A stretch of DNA of 64,000 nt from Astropecten irregularis (lineage: Eukaryota > Echinodermata > Asteroidea > Paxillosida > Astropectinidae), in contig OZ020265.1 of assembly GCA_963971285.1 (NCBI GenBank), positions 3,009,270-3,073,269 of the forward strand, read 5' to 3'. The notes below the pieces were generated by a model. The model was not told the DNA's origin, searched no databases, and was given only the letters and a program-made list of their open reading frames with translations. This document shows positions 1 to 64,000 of the stretch, piece after piece (position 1 is the first letter of the stretch; each line of letters opens with the position of its first letter). Position numbers and translations under genes: made by a program.

Positions 1-1573
1 TTACAACGAGCCAACCTTCTATAACATTGACCAAACGTTGGTTTTATGTTGGCCTGATAAGGAACCAACATGCAACCATCATTGGGCCAACGTTGGCACA
101 ATATAGGCCATTCTATTCATTTAACAGTGGACCAACATTGGTTTGATGTTGGGCCAACGTAAGGCCGAAGCGCAAAATTAAGTTGACCTAATGTTGCTCA
201 CCGATGTTGAGCCGACGTTGGCATATAAACATTGGCATACACCGAACAAACGTTGGCATAATGTTGGCCTCATGGGGAACCAACATGAAACCACCATTGG
301 GCCAACGTTGGCCAACGTTGAGCCAACGTTGGAATAATGTAGGACATTCCGTTCATTTTACAGTGGGTCAACATTGGGCCAGCGATTGGCCGATGCTTAC
401 GTTGGGCTAACATTGGGTCAACGTAAGGCCGATGAGCCATATTATGTTGGCCCAACGTTGGCCACCAACTTTGGACCAACGTAACCGGTTACATTTGGCC
501 AACGTTGACCCTATGTAACCGGTGATGTTATCTGGGGTATCCTATTTGAGTGTTTCTCCAGGTACAGTTCGCAGGTTGCAGCATTGCTGCGCGTATCGAT
601 GAATGATCCCCAGGCGCGGTTCTAGAGCCAAAATTTGGGGGGGGCTAGAAGAGCCATTATTTTTTGGGGGGCTAGAAGACCCAATATTTTGGGTAATTTC
701 AACCCTCGATTCTGCTCTGTCTTATTAGGGGTCGAAAAACATGCACATTATATCCCACACAACGCGTTTTTATGTAATTGGCGCTTAATAACTGAAAAAA
801 TCCAGTATTTTCAGGCATTTTTTTTTTCACTTGCATTTTTTTGGGGGGCTAGACTAAATTTTTGGGGGCTACAGCCCTAATGTCCTAATGTCCTAATGTT
901 GTGACCTATTGTTGCTCACCGATGTTGAGCCGACGTTGGCATATAAACATTGGCATACACCGAACAAACGTTAGCATAATGTTGGCCTCATGGGGAACCA
1001 ACATGAAACCAACGTTGAGCCAACGTTGGAATAATGTAGGACATTCCGTTCATTTTACAGTGGGTCAACATTGGGCCAGCGATGGGCCGATGCTTACGTT
1101 GGTCTAACATTGGGCCAACGTAAGACCGATCAGCAATATTATGTTGGCCCAACGTTGGCCACCAACTTTGGACCAACGTAACCGGTTACATTTGGCCAAC
1201 GTTGACCCTATGTAACCGGTGTTGTTATCTGGGGTATCCTATTTGAGTGTTTCTCCAATATTTTGGGTTATTCTAACCCTCGCTTCTGCTATGTCTTATT
1301 AGGGGTCGAAAAACATGCACATAATAGCCACCACAACGGGTTTTTATGTAATTGGCGCTTAATAACTGAAAAAATCCAGTATTTTCAAGAATTTTTTTTG
1401 TTTCACTTGCATTTTGGGGGGGGGGGGGGGGCTAGACAAAATTTTGGGGAGCTACAGCCCACCGTAGAACCGCGCATGATGATCCCTGGGTCATGGCGTT
1501 GTGTGAGTGGTTTTATGGCTTCAGACTGCCAAATGAACAAAGAAAATTTACCATTTAGGACACCACCAACGTA

Positions 1574-1645
1574 GGTCTAGATAGTCAGTTGGTAGAGCGT
1601 CGATGCGTTGATCAGAAGGTCGCCGGTTAAAATCCCGCTCCAGTA
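1574..1645 (+). repeat. tRNA-like SINE segment, copy 1
   Basis: An A-box-like TAGTCAGTTGGTAGAGCG and a B-box-like GGTTAAAATCCCGC, spaced as in a tRNA. The anticodon arm does not pair well and the copy recurs in each tandem unit, so I call it a tRNA-derived SINE, not a functional tRNA gene. Confidence 0.6.
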
Positions 1646-1758
1646 AATTTGTCTTTGTTCTCTTTTCAATAACAAGATTTTCTCACATTTCAGTGGATGG
1701 CAGTGGTACCCAGGAAAAGGCACTATCTTATAGACAAGTTAATTCAAAAATAGCTTAC

Positions 1759-1798
1759 CTGCAACGGAAGCTGCGACTAACAGCACACAGCGAGCCAT
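1759..1798 (-). CDS. Signal-peptide exon, copy A (in-frame deletion)
   Basis: Minus-strand ATG at 1798 followed by MARCVLLVAASVAG and a splice donor GTAAGC after 1759. Compared with the full copies it lacks six codons of the hydrophobic core without a frame change. A TATA-like ATATAAGG lies about 60 bases upstream. No second exon could be assigned. Confidence 0.55.
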
Positions 1799-2335
1799 TA
1801 TGGTGTAGGCCTAATAGACTCGGTGAGACGAAGGTACCAAACCAGACCAAACAGTGCCCTTATATGCATTCTGTCGTCCCACTCTAATCTACTGCGCATG
1901 CAGGAGTTTCCGCGTGAGCAACTTGGAAAAGAGCAATTAACTTTCGATGATAAACCTACCAGCAATTTCTCTGCCTGTTCATCAAAAGAAAATAACTTTC
2001 GGCCCCAAAAAAGAAAAAAAACGATTGCAGCAAATTGCAAACGGTAATGTAGTGTCTCCCGAGGGCGCGCCTACGAGGTTGTCCCTGCCTTGGCGAGGAT
2101 GGGGGAGGGTTAAGGTGATCCCCAAAGACTCGGTGACAAACAAACACAGTACACAAGCCATAGGTGTCAAAACACCTGTGCAGTGTTCAGGAAGTTGCCG
2201 TTTCGAGTCCCGCTCCAGTAAATTATTCTTTGTTCTCTTTCAAACACAAGATTTACTCACATTTCAGTTGATGCCGGTAAAAACCAGGAAAAGGCACTGT
2301 CATATTATAGACAAATTCAATCAAAAATAGCTTAC

Positions 2336-2393
2336 CTGCAACGATAGCTGCGACACAAGCGACGAGCAAGACTAACAGCATACAGCGAGCCAT
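2336..2393 (-). CDS. Signal-peptide exon, copy B
   Basis: ATG at 2393, then MARCMLLVLLVACVAAIVA and one base of the next codon before donor GTAAGC. This is a compact secretory signal: Arg near the start, a hydrophobic core and a small-residue end. ATTATAAG at 2452-2459 is a good TATA position, about 60 bases before the ATG. The peptide it should lead is not visible, so the product is unknown. Confidence 0.6.
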
Positions 2394-3739
2394 GGTTTAG
2401 GCCTAATAGACTCGGTGAGACGAAGGTACAAAACAAGACCAGACGGTGCCCTTATAATGCATTTTGCCGTCCTACTCTAATCTACTGCGCTGACAGGAGT
2501 TTCTACGTGAGCCACTTGGAAAAGAGCAATTAACTTTCGAAGATAAACCTACCAGCAATTTCTGTGCCTCATCATCAAAAGAAAATTAATTTCGGCCGAA
2601 GGAAAGGCTTGTTAAAGAGCAATTAACATTCGATAATAAACCTACCAGCAATTTCTCTGCCTGGTCATCAAAAGAAAATTACTTTCGGCCAAAAAAAAAG
2701 AAAAACAAAATCAGCAAATTTACAACGAGCCAACCTTCTATAACATTGACCAAACGTTGGTTTTATGTTGGCCTGATGAGGAACCAACATGTAACAATCA
2801 TTGGGCCAACGTTGGCATAATATAGGCCATTCTATTCATTTAACAGTGGACCAACATTGGTTTGATGTTGGGCCAACGTAAGGCCGAAGCGCAAAATTAT
2901 GTTGACCTAATGTTGCTCACCGATGTTGAGCCGACGTTGGCATATAAACATTGGCATACACCGAACAAACGTTGGCATAATGTTGGCCTCATGGGGAACC
3001 AGCATGAAACCACCATTGGGCCAACGTTGGCCAAAGTTGAGCCAACGTTGGAATAATGTAGGACATTCCGTTCATTTTACAGTGGGTCAACATTGGGCCA
3101 GCGATGGGCCGATGCTTACGTTGGGCTAACATTTGGCCAACGTAAAACCGATGAGCAATATTATGTTGGCCCAACGTTGGCCACCAACTTTGGACCAACG
3201 TAACCGGTTACGTTTGGCCAACGTTGACCCTATGTAACAGGTGATGTTATCTGGGGTATCCTATTTGAGTGTTTCTCCAGCTACAGTTCCCAGGTTGCAG
3301 CATTGCTGCGCGTATCGATGAATGATCCCCAGGCGCGGTTCTAGAGCCAAAATGTTGGGGGGCTACAAGAGCCATTATTTTTTGGGGGGCTAGAAGACCC
3401 AATATTTTGGGTTATTCTAACCCTCGCTTCTGCTATGTCTTATTAGGGGTCGAAAAACATGCACATAATAGCCCACACAAGGCGTTTTTATGTAATTATG
3501 TAATTTTATGTAACTGAAAAAACCCAGTATTTTCAATATTTTTTTTTTCACTTGCATTTTTTGGGGGGCTAGACAAAATTTTGGGGGCTACAGCCCCCCT
3601 AGCTCAACACGCCCCCCCCCCCCCCTCCCGTAGAACTGCGCCTGATGGTCCCTGGGATATGGCGTTGTGTGAGTGGTTTCATGGCTTCAGACTGCCAAAT
3701 CAACAAAGAACATTTACCATTTAGGACACCACCAACGTA

Positions 3740-3811
3740 GGTCTGGATAGTCAGTTGGTAGAGCGTCGGTGTGTTGATCAGAAGGTCGCCGGTTCAAAGC
3801 CTGCTCCAGTA
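3740..3811 (+). repeat. tRNA-like SINE segment, copy 2
   Basis: Same A-box and a B-box GGTTCAAAGCCTGC in the second tandem unit. Body and flanks match copy 1 closely. Confidence 0.6.
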
Positions 3812-3924
3812 AATTTGTCTTTGTTCTCTTTTCAATAACAAGATTTTCTCACATTTCAGTGGATGGCAGTGGTACCCAGGAAAAGGCACTAGCTTATAGA
3901 CAAGTTAAATCAAAAATAGCTTAC

Positions 3925-3982
3925 CTGCAACGATAGCTGCGACACAAGCGACGAGCATGACTAACAGCACACAGCGAGCCAT
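3925..3982 (-). CDS. Signal-peptide exon, copy C
   Basis: ATG at 3982, MARCVLLVMLVACVAAIVA, donor GTAAGC after 3925. A TATA-like CATATAAG lies at about 4043-4050. The leader upstream of the ATG differs slightly from copies B and D (extra bases before the ATG), as in copy A. No downstream exon assigned. Confidence 0.6.
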
Positions 3983-4518
3983 TATGGTGTAGGCCTGGTA
4001 GCCTCGGTGAGACGAAGGTACCAAACCAGACCAAACAGTGCCCTTATATGCATTCTGTCGTCCCACTCTAATCTACTGCGCATGCAGGAGTTTCCACGTG
4101 AGCCACTTGGAAAAGAGCAATTAACTTTCGATGATAAACCTACCAGCAATTTATCTGCCTGTTCATCAAAAGAATATAACTTTCGGCCCCAAAAAAGAAA
4201 AAAAAAATTGCAGCAAATTGCAAACGGTAGTGTAGTGTCTCCCGAGGGCGCGCCTACGAGGTTGTCCCTGCCTTGGCGAGGATGGGGGAGGGTTGAGGTG
4301 ATCCCCAAAGACCCGGTGACAAACAAACACAGTACACAAGCCACAGGTGTCAAAACACCTGTGCAGTGTTCAGGAAGTTGCCGGTTCGAGTCCCGCTCCA
4401 GTAAATTATTCTTTGTTCTCTTTCAAACACAAGATTTACTCACATTTCAGTTGATGCCGGTAAAAACCAGGAAAAGGCACTGTCATATTATAGACAAATT
4501 CAATCAAAAATAGCTTAC

Positions 4519-4576
4519 CTGCAACGATAGCTGCGACACAAGCGACGAGCAAGACTAACAGCATACAGCGAGCCAT
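4519..4576 (-). CDS. Signal-peptide exon, copy D
   Basis: Its coding part is identical to copy B: ATG at 4576, MARCMLLVLLVACVAAIVA, donor GTAAGC after 4519, TATA-like ATTATAAG at about 4634-4641. Copies B and D occupy the same place in successive tandem units. Confidence 0.6.
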
Positions 4577-5870
4577 GGTTTAGGCCTAATAGACTCGGTG
4601 AGACGAAGGTACAAAACAAGACCAGACGGTGCCCTTATAATGCATTTTGCCGTCCTACTCTAATCTACTGCGCAGACAGGAGTTTCTACGTGAGCCACTT
4701 GGAAAAGAGCAATTAACTTTCGATGATAAACCTACCAGCAATTTCTGTGCCTCATCATCAAAAGAAAATTAATTTCGGCCGAAGGAAAGGCTTGTTAAAG
4801 AGCAATTAACATCCGATAATAAACAAACCAGCAATTTATCTGCCTGGTCATCAAAACAAAATTACTTTCGGCCAAAAAAAAGGAAGAAAAACAAAATCAG
4901 CAATTTTACAACGAGCCAACCTTCTATTACATTGACCAAACGTTAGTTTAGTGTTTGCCTGATGAGGAACCAACATGTAACAATCATTGGGCCAACGTTG
5001 GCATAATATAGGCCATTCTATTCATTTAACAGTGGACCAACATTGGTTTGATGTTGGGCCAACGTAAGGCCGAAGCGCAAAATTATGTTGACCTAATGTT
5101 GCTCACCGATGTTGAGCCGACGTTGGCATATAAACATTGGCATACACCGAACAAACGTTGGCATAATGTTGGCCTCATGGGGAACCAACATGAAACCACC
5201 ATTGGGCCAACGTTTGCCAACGTTGAGCCAACGTTGGAATAATGTAGGACATTCCGTTCATTTTACAGTGGGTCAACATTGGGCCAGCGATGGGCCGATG
5301 CTTACCTTGGGCTAACATTGGGCCAACGTAAGGCCGATGAGCAATATTATGTTGGCCCAACGTTGGCCACCAACTTTGGACCAACGTAACCGGTTACGTT
5401 TGGCCAACGTTGACCCTATGTAACAGGTGATGTTATCTGGGGTATCCTATTTGAGTGTTTCTCTAGGTACAGTTCCCAGGTTGCAGCATTGCTGCGCGTA
5501 TCGATGAATGATCCCCAGGTGCGGTTCTAGAGCCAACATTTTGGGGGGCTAGAAGACCCAATATTTTGGGTTCTTCTAACCCTCGCTTCTGCTATGTCTT
5601 ATTAGGTGTCGAAAAACATAGCCCACACAACGCGTTTTTATGTAATTGGCGCTTAATAACTGAAAAAATCCAGAATTTTCAACAAAAAAAAATTTCACTT
5701 GCATTTGGGGTGGGGGGGCTAGACACAATTTTGGGGTGCTACAGCCCCCCCTAGCCCCCCGTAGAACCGCGCCTGATGATCCCTGGGATATGGCGTTGTG
5801 TGAGTGGTTTCATGGCTTCAGACTGCCAAAAGAACAAAGAAAATTTACCATTTAGGACACCACCAACGAA

Positions 5871-5942
5871 GGTCTAGATAGTCAGTTGGTAGAGCGTCGA
5901 TGCGTTGATCAGAAGGTCGCCGGTTCAAATCCCGCTCCAGTA
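5871..5942 (+). repeat. tRNA-like SINE segment, copy 3
   Basis: The best-preserved copy, with B-box GGTTCAAATCCCGC. Flanks match copies 1 and 2. Confidence 0.6.
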
Positions 5943-6055
5943 AATTTGTCTTTGTTCTCTTTTCAATAACAAGATTTTCTCACATTTCATCGGATGGCAG
6001 TGGTACCCAGGAAAAGGCACTATCTTATAGAGAAATTAAATCAAAAATAGCTTAC

Positions 6056-6113
6056 CTGCAACGAAAGCTGCGACACAAGCGACGAGCATGACTAACAGCA
6101 CACAGCGAGCCAT
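6056..6113 (-). CDS. Signal-peptide exon, copy E (chimeric)
   Basis: ATG at 6113, MARCVLLVMLVACVAAFVA, donor GTAAGC after 6056, TATA-like ATTATAAG at about 6172-6179. The coding and intron side matches copy C, but the leader and promoter side matches copies B and D. It looks like the product of unequal crossing over between the two exon types, which also explains the 650-base shortfall of this tandem unit. Confidence 0.6.
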
Positions 6114-7609
6114 GGTTTAGGCCTAATAGACTCGGTGAGACGAAGGTACAAAACAAGACCAGACGGTGCCCTTATAATGCATTTTGCCGTCCTACTCTAA
6201 TCTACTGCGCTGACAGGAGTTTCTACATGAGCCACTTGGAAAAGAGCAATTAACTTTCGATGATAAACCTACCAGCAATTTCTGTGCCTCATCATCAAAA
6301 GAAAAATTTATTTCGGCCGAAGGAAAGGCTTGTTAAAGAGCAATTAACATTCGATAATAAACCTACCAGCAATTTCTCTGCCGGGTCATCAAAAGAAAAT
6401 TACTTTTGGCCAAAAAAAAAGAAAAACAAAATCAGCAAATTTACAACGAGCCAACCTTCTATTACATTGACCAAACGTTGGTTTTATGTTGGCCTGATGA
6501 GGAACCAACATGTAACAATCATTGGGCCAACGTTGGCATAATATAGGCCATTCTATTCATTTAACGGTGGACCAACATTGGTTTGATGTTGGGCCAACGT
6601 AAGGCCGAAGCGCAAACTTATGTTGACCCAATGTTGCTCACCGATGTTGAGCCGACGTTGGCATTTCAACATTGGCCTTCACCGAACAAACGTTTGCATA
6701 ATGTTGGCCTCATGCGGAACCAACATGAAACCACTATTGGGCCAACGTTGGCCAACGTCGAGCCAACATTGGCATAATGTAGGACATTCTGTTCATTTTA
6801 CAGCGCGCCAGCATTGGGCCAACGATGGGCCGATGCGCGTATCGATGAATGATCCCTGGGATATGGCGTTGTGTGCGTAGTTTCATGGCTTCGGACTGCC
6901 AAATGAGTCATTCCATGTCAGACCGATGCACTTTTTTGCCTTAGATTCTTCTATTTTTTACAAAAATTAGTATGCAAGTGGGTGTCAATGAGTAATGAAT
7001 GCATGCCAATTTTTAGTGGAATCCCGCCACCCGTGTGGCTGGTATCCATGTCCCTAGAATACGGACATATTCATGTTCTGACTCTACCTTTTCACAGGAT
7101 TTAACCATAACTCGGTCACATTTCCCCCCAAAATATACACATTTTGTATTAAAATGACCAGAATTAGATGCTCGAAGTGACGCCATCCTCTCGTCTTACA
7201 CACATATTTTATGCCTTCATAGAGAATGGTTGTAAATGATATCTTTCTAAGGCAACTAATAAATAAATGAGCAATCCGTCGATGTAATCAATAAACTGTA
7301 ATACAAGGGTGATTCATGAAATGTTGAGCTGCCTTTGATATCCACCTTTTCTAAGGTGGACTGAATTAACCCTCCCTTAAATCAAAACACACGCAGTATG
7401 TATTGGTGATCGGACCACTAAAGAACTAAATGTTTTTTACCCAACTCCATAAGAAGTATGTTTAAGTGCGTATTTGTACATGTGTTACGACAATGTCTCT
7501 GTAGACGTAACCAGTGTTGCAAGGTGTATCGTGAAGGGATACAAACTTTCCAAACGATGTAGTGATACTTATCATTTTTCATTATAATATTTCTTGATTT
7601 GATTCATAA

Positions 7610-7860
7610 TTGGACCTTTTGTAGGCTTTCCCATATAGGGTCCTGCACAAACTCTAAACATCATCTAAATCAATGAACTTGAAAATGACAATATTTTCAT
7701 ATTGAGTGCATTTTCTGACTTCTATACATGTATATGTCTTTAAAATGTAGCTAATACCTTAGGGAGACATCGAAAAATCTCCTCAAGTCCCCATGTCTCC
7801 CTAATGTCCACTTTTAGATGCTAACGTGTCTCCTTAATACCAAATTTTTACTATAAATAG
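7610..7860. repeat. Dispersed repeat (pair with 18350-18600)
   Basis: Shares ordered blocks with 18350-18600, including CTTAGGGAGACATCGAAAA, TGTCTCCCTAATGTCCACTT and TAACGTGTCTCC. Both copies have the same orientation. The type of element is unknown. Confidence 0.6.
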
Positions 7861-9785
7861 GGTATTGTATATATATTTTAGCGTCTAAAGATGAACATTT
7901 GTACATGAAATTGCTATGCAACATTTTGTACATTACTTAAACAGTCGTCTGTTGCATACACGGAAGAGGCTCTCAGAACTTTGAAACTTACCGTTAAAGT
8001 CTTCCAACAAGTTCTCATAGGCTAGCCTTTTGGATCGTCCATCATATTGTTTTGTCCTTTTTATATCTGTTTACATAATAAAATGCAATTTAGAAAAAGT
8101 CCCTCCAGATGGTACCGACAAATCAGCCCGTGTAATAGATCAGACTGCGTGATATTCCCATCAGCCATTTCTGCGGTGTCTTCGCCCTTTTTGTGTGGCA
8201 ACAAAAGAATTTAAGCCCGGTGCACGGTGTACGTCCCCTTATTTGAGGGCTTTTACGAAACTGAGGCTTAGGCTCAGGCTCCAGCTCTGACATACATATG
8301 CTGATAGTAAAGGTTGTGGTTTTTCACTGAAACTGAAACTCTGTTTTCCTTTACAAACCAGAGACTCTACTTGCGAACCAAAGCCAAAAGCTTCCATTTT
8401 GATACCAGTTATTGCAGGATGGATTCACCAAATAGAGCCTGAGACATATGCATTGGCGCCTTTTCCTACATCACGCGTTTGCGCGCCCTCTTCTGTCCGG
8501 CTAGAGGACGGACATCAAGAGTTTGTAACGGCCAATCACAATTCATGATGGCGCACTTCTGCGGTTTTGATCACAACTTCAAAACGAGGCACTTTCACGC
8601 ATGCGCACATTTTAAAGTGTAAACCCGTGTATTGTGACTGTCCAACGCGTTACAAACTCTTGGCGTCGCACTGTTTGGAATGGCCCGTATTAAAGTGATA
8701 ACCAAGTGAGTGTAGCAAAAGTGATCCTAAAAGACTTGGGCGTTTGGAAATGTATTGATTCACAAGGCAGGTTGTACAAGACATAATAAAAACAAAGTGG
8801 TATCCCATTCTTCATGGGATTCTTCTTCATTCTTCCATTCTTAATAGTTTAAGTTTCCGTTTATTAAACGCCATGAATTAAGAAGATGCCTGGAGAAATG
8901 CATAAGATTAATTTGACAAACTCATTTATTATTAATTTTGCATCAACTAACCACATTCATCAAAACCAGACGTGAAACGTACTTTTTTATTTGTTTTGTT
9001 TAATATTCGCTTGTGATGCAGATTATATTCATTCCAGTTGAGAATGTTTACGTTCTCTATTTCTTTCTATCTAGCATCATATCTCTTTACAACTCAATTT
9101 GATTATTCTCTTGTATTAATTCTTGATATAGCAATTGGTGAAGGGTGAAAATTACCCAAATACCTTTCAGAATAAAATATTGAAGACATTTCTTAACATT
9201 GTAAAAACAAGGACAAGAAATTTACAAGTTGATCACTTTCTGAAAGCCAATCGATATTCACATTGAGTGGAAGGTGAAAAAGATAAAACTAAATTTACAG
9301 TTTCTTAACGATACCACAATGAAACGAATTTTCAATGGTTGTAAAGACATAACCAATACATTTCAAAATTTTCAAATACAAATTCGACGCAATAATATGA
9401 AAAAGCCAAACTAATTAATATCCAAATGTGGTTGGTCGGTTTCTCAGAAAAATGAAAAAGAAATTATCTTGATCTATCTGTCAATGAAGCGTGATAATAA
9501 AAATGTATAGAGTCTAGTTATATTTGATTTATGCAAGACAATCTTACAAATTTTTACAAGTTTAAACTACGTTTAGTGCACTGACAAAAACAAATTATAA
9601 ATATAAAAACATTCTCATTTTCTCGAATTTATATGCATATTCGTTAAACGAAAAATCATACTTTGGGTTTTGTCAAAAAAATACAGATCCATGGGCAAAA
9701 GTGTTTAGAAAAGCAAACACAACTCAAGTAAAATTTTAATCACAATATGTATTACATGTTACCTAAAAGAATAATTCAGTGTAAC

Positions 9786-9791
9786 TTTATT
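9786..9791 (-). promoter_or_regulatory. Candidate polyadenylation signal for the receptor gene
   Basis: AATAAA on the minus strand about 580 bases past the receptor stop codon. Other AATAAA-like words occur further down in this AT-rich stretch, so the choice is weak. Confidence 0.25.
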
Positions 9792-10370
9792 TGCCAGAAT
9801 ATTCTATTACACGCTTCTGTCAGCAGACAATTTTCCAATTAATCTCATATTTTGCATTTCTATGGCAGAAATTTCAGCGATTAAAAACGATTCCAATGAG
9901 CATTTCGGCATAAAAACTGTCCAGAAGAAGGGTGTATTTCTTTTACAACAACGCTCGTACACGCTCATTAAGGGTAAACAGAGGAAACAGGAATTAGAAA
10001 GAGAAAAGTTCCACTCAAAAGGGTTTTGAAAAATGCTTTACCGTGTGGCTAGAAATAACCTCGGTAAACACTTCACTATAAATGTATTTCTTTTTGTCAT
10101 GTGCCTCCTGGCTGGTACCTTGTCCCCAATGCACGAAACGAATAGCCTGCAGAAGAACCAACGAAAAACTACTCTTTTAAAGTTCGAAATCTGTATGGTT
10201 ACTTATGTATTTAACTTTGAAAAAAATATGAAGACAAAAAGCAAAACGTGTACATACAGTAATGAGAAATCACTAAAATGGAACCGCCTGTCTAAATACA
10301 TTAATATTCCTATCGCGCTTCAGTAGCGCCCTTCTAAAACCGTGTCTGATAATGAACAACTTTGATGAGT

Positions 10371-63563
<53,193 letters not shown>

Positions 63564-64000
63564 CTAATAGGAAGAATAATACAAAGAAAAAGAGATGGGT
63601 CCTTCAAATTATTATTTAACCACATAGCCCAGTGTAACCCAGAAAGTTGTGAACCTGCTTGTTTTTCATTGGAGCATATGATTAATATGTTTATGCAAAA
63701 TACAATACTGGCCATAGCCAATCGTATGTGATATCGCAGAGACAGAACAGTTGTTAGGATATGGTTTATTCATGCAAACAATGTATTGCCCTTCAACCAC
63801 GTAGATAAGCACTTCACTATAAGTGCCTTCGAGCACACATGAAAAAAATCATGCGCTAGCTCAGGTGGGATTCGAGCCCACGACCTCCTGCTTACTAGTT
63901 GAGATACCATACCTTCTAGGTCAACAAGCTAGCTGGGTCAGCAGAGTGAGTCGAATCCCTTATCGGGGGGGCGTCGTAATTAATCAGTTCTAATTGATTT

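Larger units (their letters stand above)
1..6838. repeat. Higher-order tandem repeat, about 2.2-kb unit
   Basis: The same opening (TTACAACGAGCCAACCTTCT) recurs at 1, 2720, 4906 and 6441. Copy 2 is 2186 bases. Copy 1 is longer because a block near 200-880 is repeated at about 900-1450. Copy 3 is about 650 bases shorter, and copy 4 breaks off near 6838. Each unit holds a block packed with CCAACGTTGG-type palindromes, a G-run/CTAGA block, a tRNA-like segment and one or two signal-peptide exons on the minus strand. Confidence 0.9.
6839..10370. other. No gene seen; 3' flank of receptor
   Basis: AT-rich DNA without a convincing ORF. It holds a dispersed repeat near 7610-7860 and presumably the receptor 3' untranslated region next to 10371. 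Nothing else is recognised. Confidence 0.6.

Noticed and set aside
1956-2170. Possible second exon for the signal-peptide cassette (MACVLCLFVTE... on the minus strand)
   Set aside because: The frame does not join in phase to the cassette donor, and the stretch overlaps a tRNA-like SINE B box; evidence too weak to call.
1574-5942. tRNA genes
   Set aside because: A and B boxes are present but the anticodon arm does not pair and the copies sit inside a tandem repeat with SINE-like flanks.
204-6880. Repeated short ORFs such as MLSRRWHINIGIHRTNV
   Set aside because: They follow the CCAACGTTGG-rich repeat, occur on both strands and differ by frame-breaking changes between copies; no coding signature.
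10033-10326. 97-codon plus-strand ORF downstream of the receptor
   Set aside because: AT-rich, no motif, no splice or promoter context; probably within the receptor 3' untranslated region.

Overview
The window is metazoan nuclear DNA. It has no bacterial-style gene packing, and it holds GT-AG introns of one to about eleven kilobases, BEL/Pao and jockey/CR1-type retrotransposons, many short inverted-repeat transposons and a long GAAA microsatellite. A receptor with LDLa, CUB and leucine-rich modules in front of a rhodopsin-type seven-helix domain, plus this mix of mobile elements, suggests a marine invertebrate. An echinoderm or another invertebrate deuterostome is my best guess, but I cannot fix the species.

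One large gene fills the minus strand from about 63.6 kb down to 10.37 kb, and its 5' end lies beyond the window. I could place 23 exons. In order of transcription they are LDLa, CUB, LDLa, LDLa (with an in-frame stop), CUB, LDLa, LDLa, CUB, LDLa, LDLa, CUB, LDLa, CUB, LDLa, CUB, LDLa, LDLa plus linker, LRRNT, four LRR exons, and one long exon with hinge, seven helices and stop codon. This is a relaxin-receptor/GRL101-like (type C) LGR with a very long mosaic ectodomain. All LDLa and CUB exons are bounded by phase-1 introns and the LRR exons by phase-2 introns, so each splice junction could be checked by frame.

The introns hold nearly all the other content. There is an antisense BEL/Pao element at 31.07-38.50 kb with near-identical LTRs, a CATGT target duplication and three nonsense codons. 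A broken non-LTR element lies at 13.84-16.51 kb and a foldback-like element at 27.56-28.84 kb. A ten-kilobase block at 44-53.5 kb is a head-to-tail array of roughly 1-kb Helentron/HINE-like elements carrying repeated CRE and ETS-type motifs. At least a dozen palindromic MITE-like elements are spread through the rest.

The first 6.8 kb is a higher-order tandem repeat of about 2.2 kb. It is rich in the palindrome CCAACGTTGG and contains tRNA-like SINE copies. On the minus strand it carries five copies of a short exon: TATA box, ATG, a hydrophobic signal peptide (MARCxLLV...VAG) and a splice donor. No second exon could be assigned. The stretch 6.8-10.4 kb holds only dispersed repeats and the presumed 3' flank of the receptor gene.
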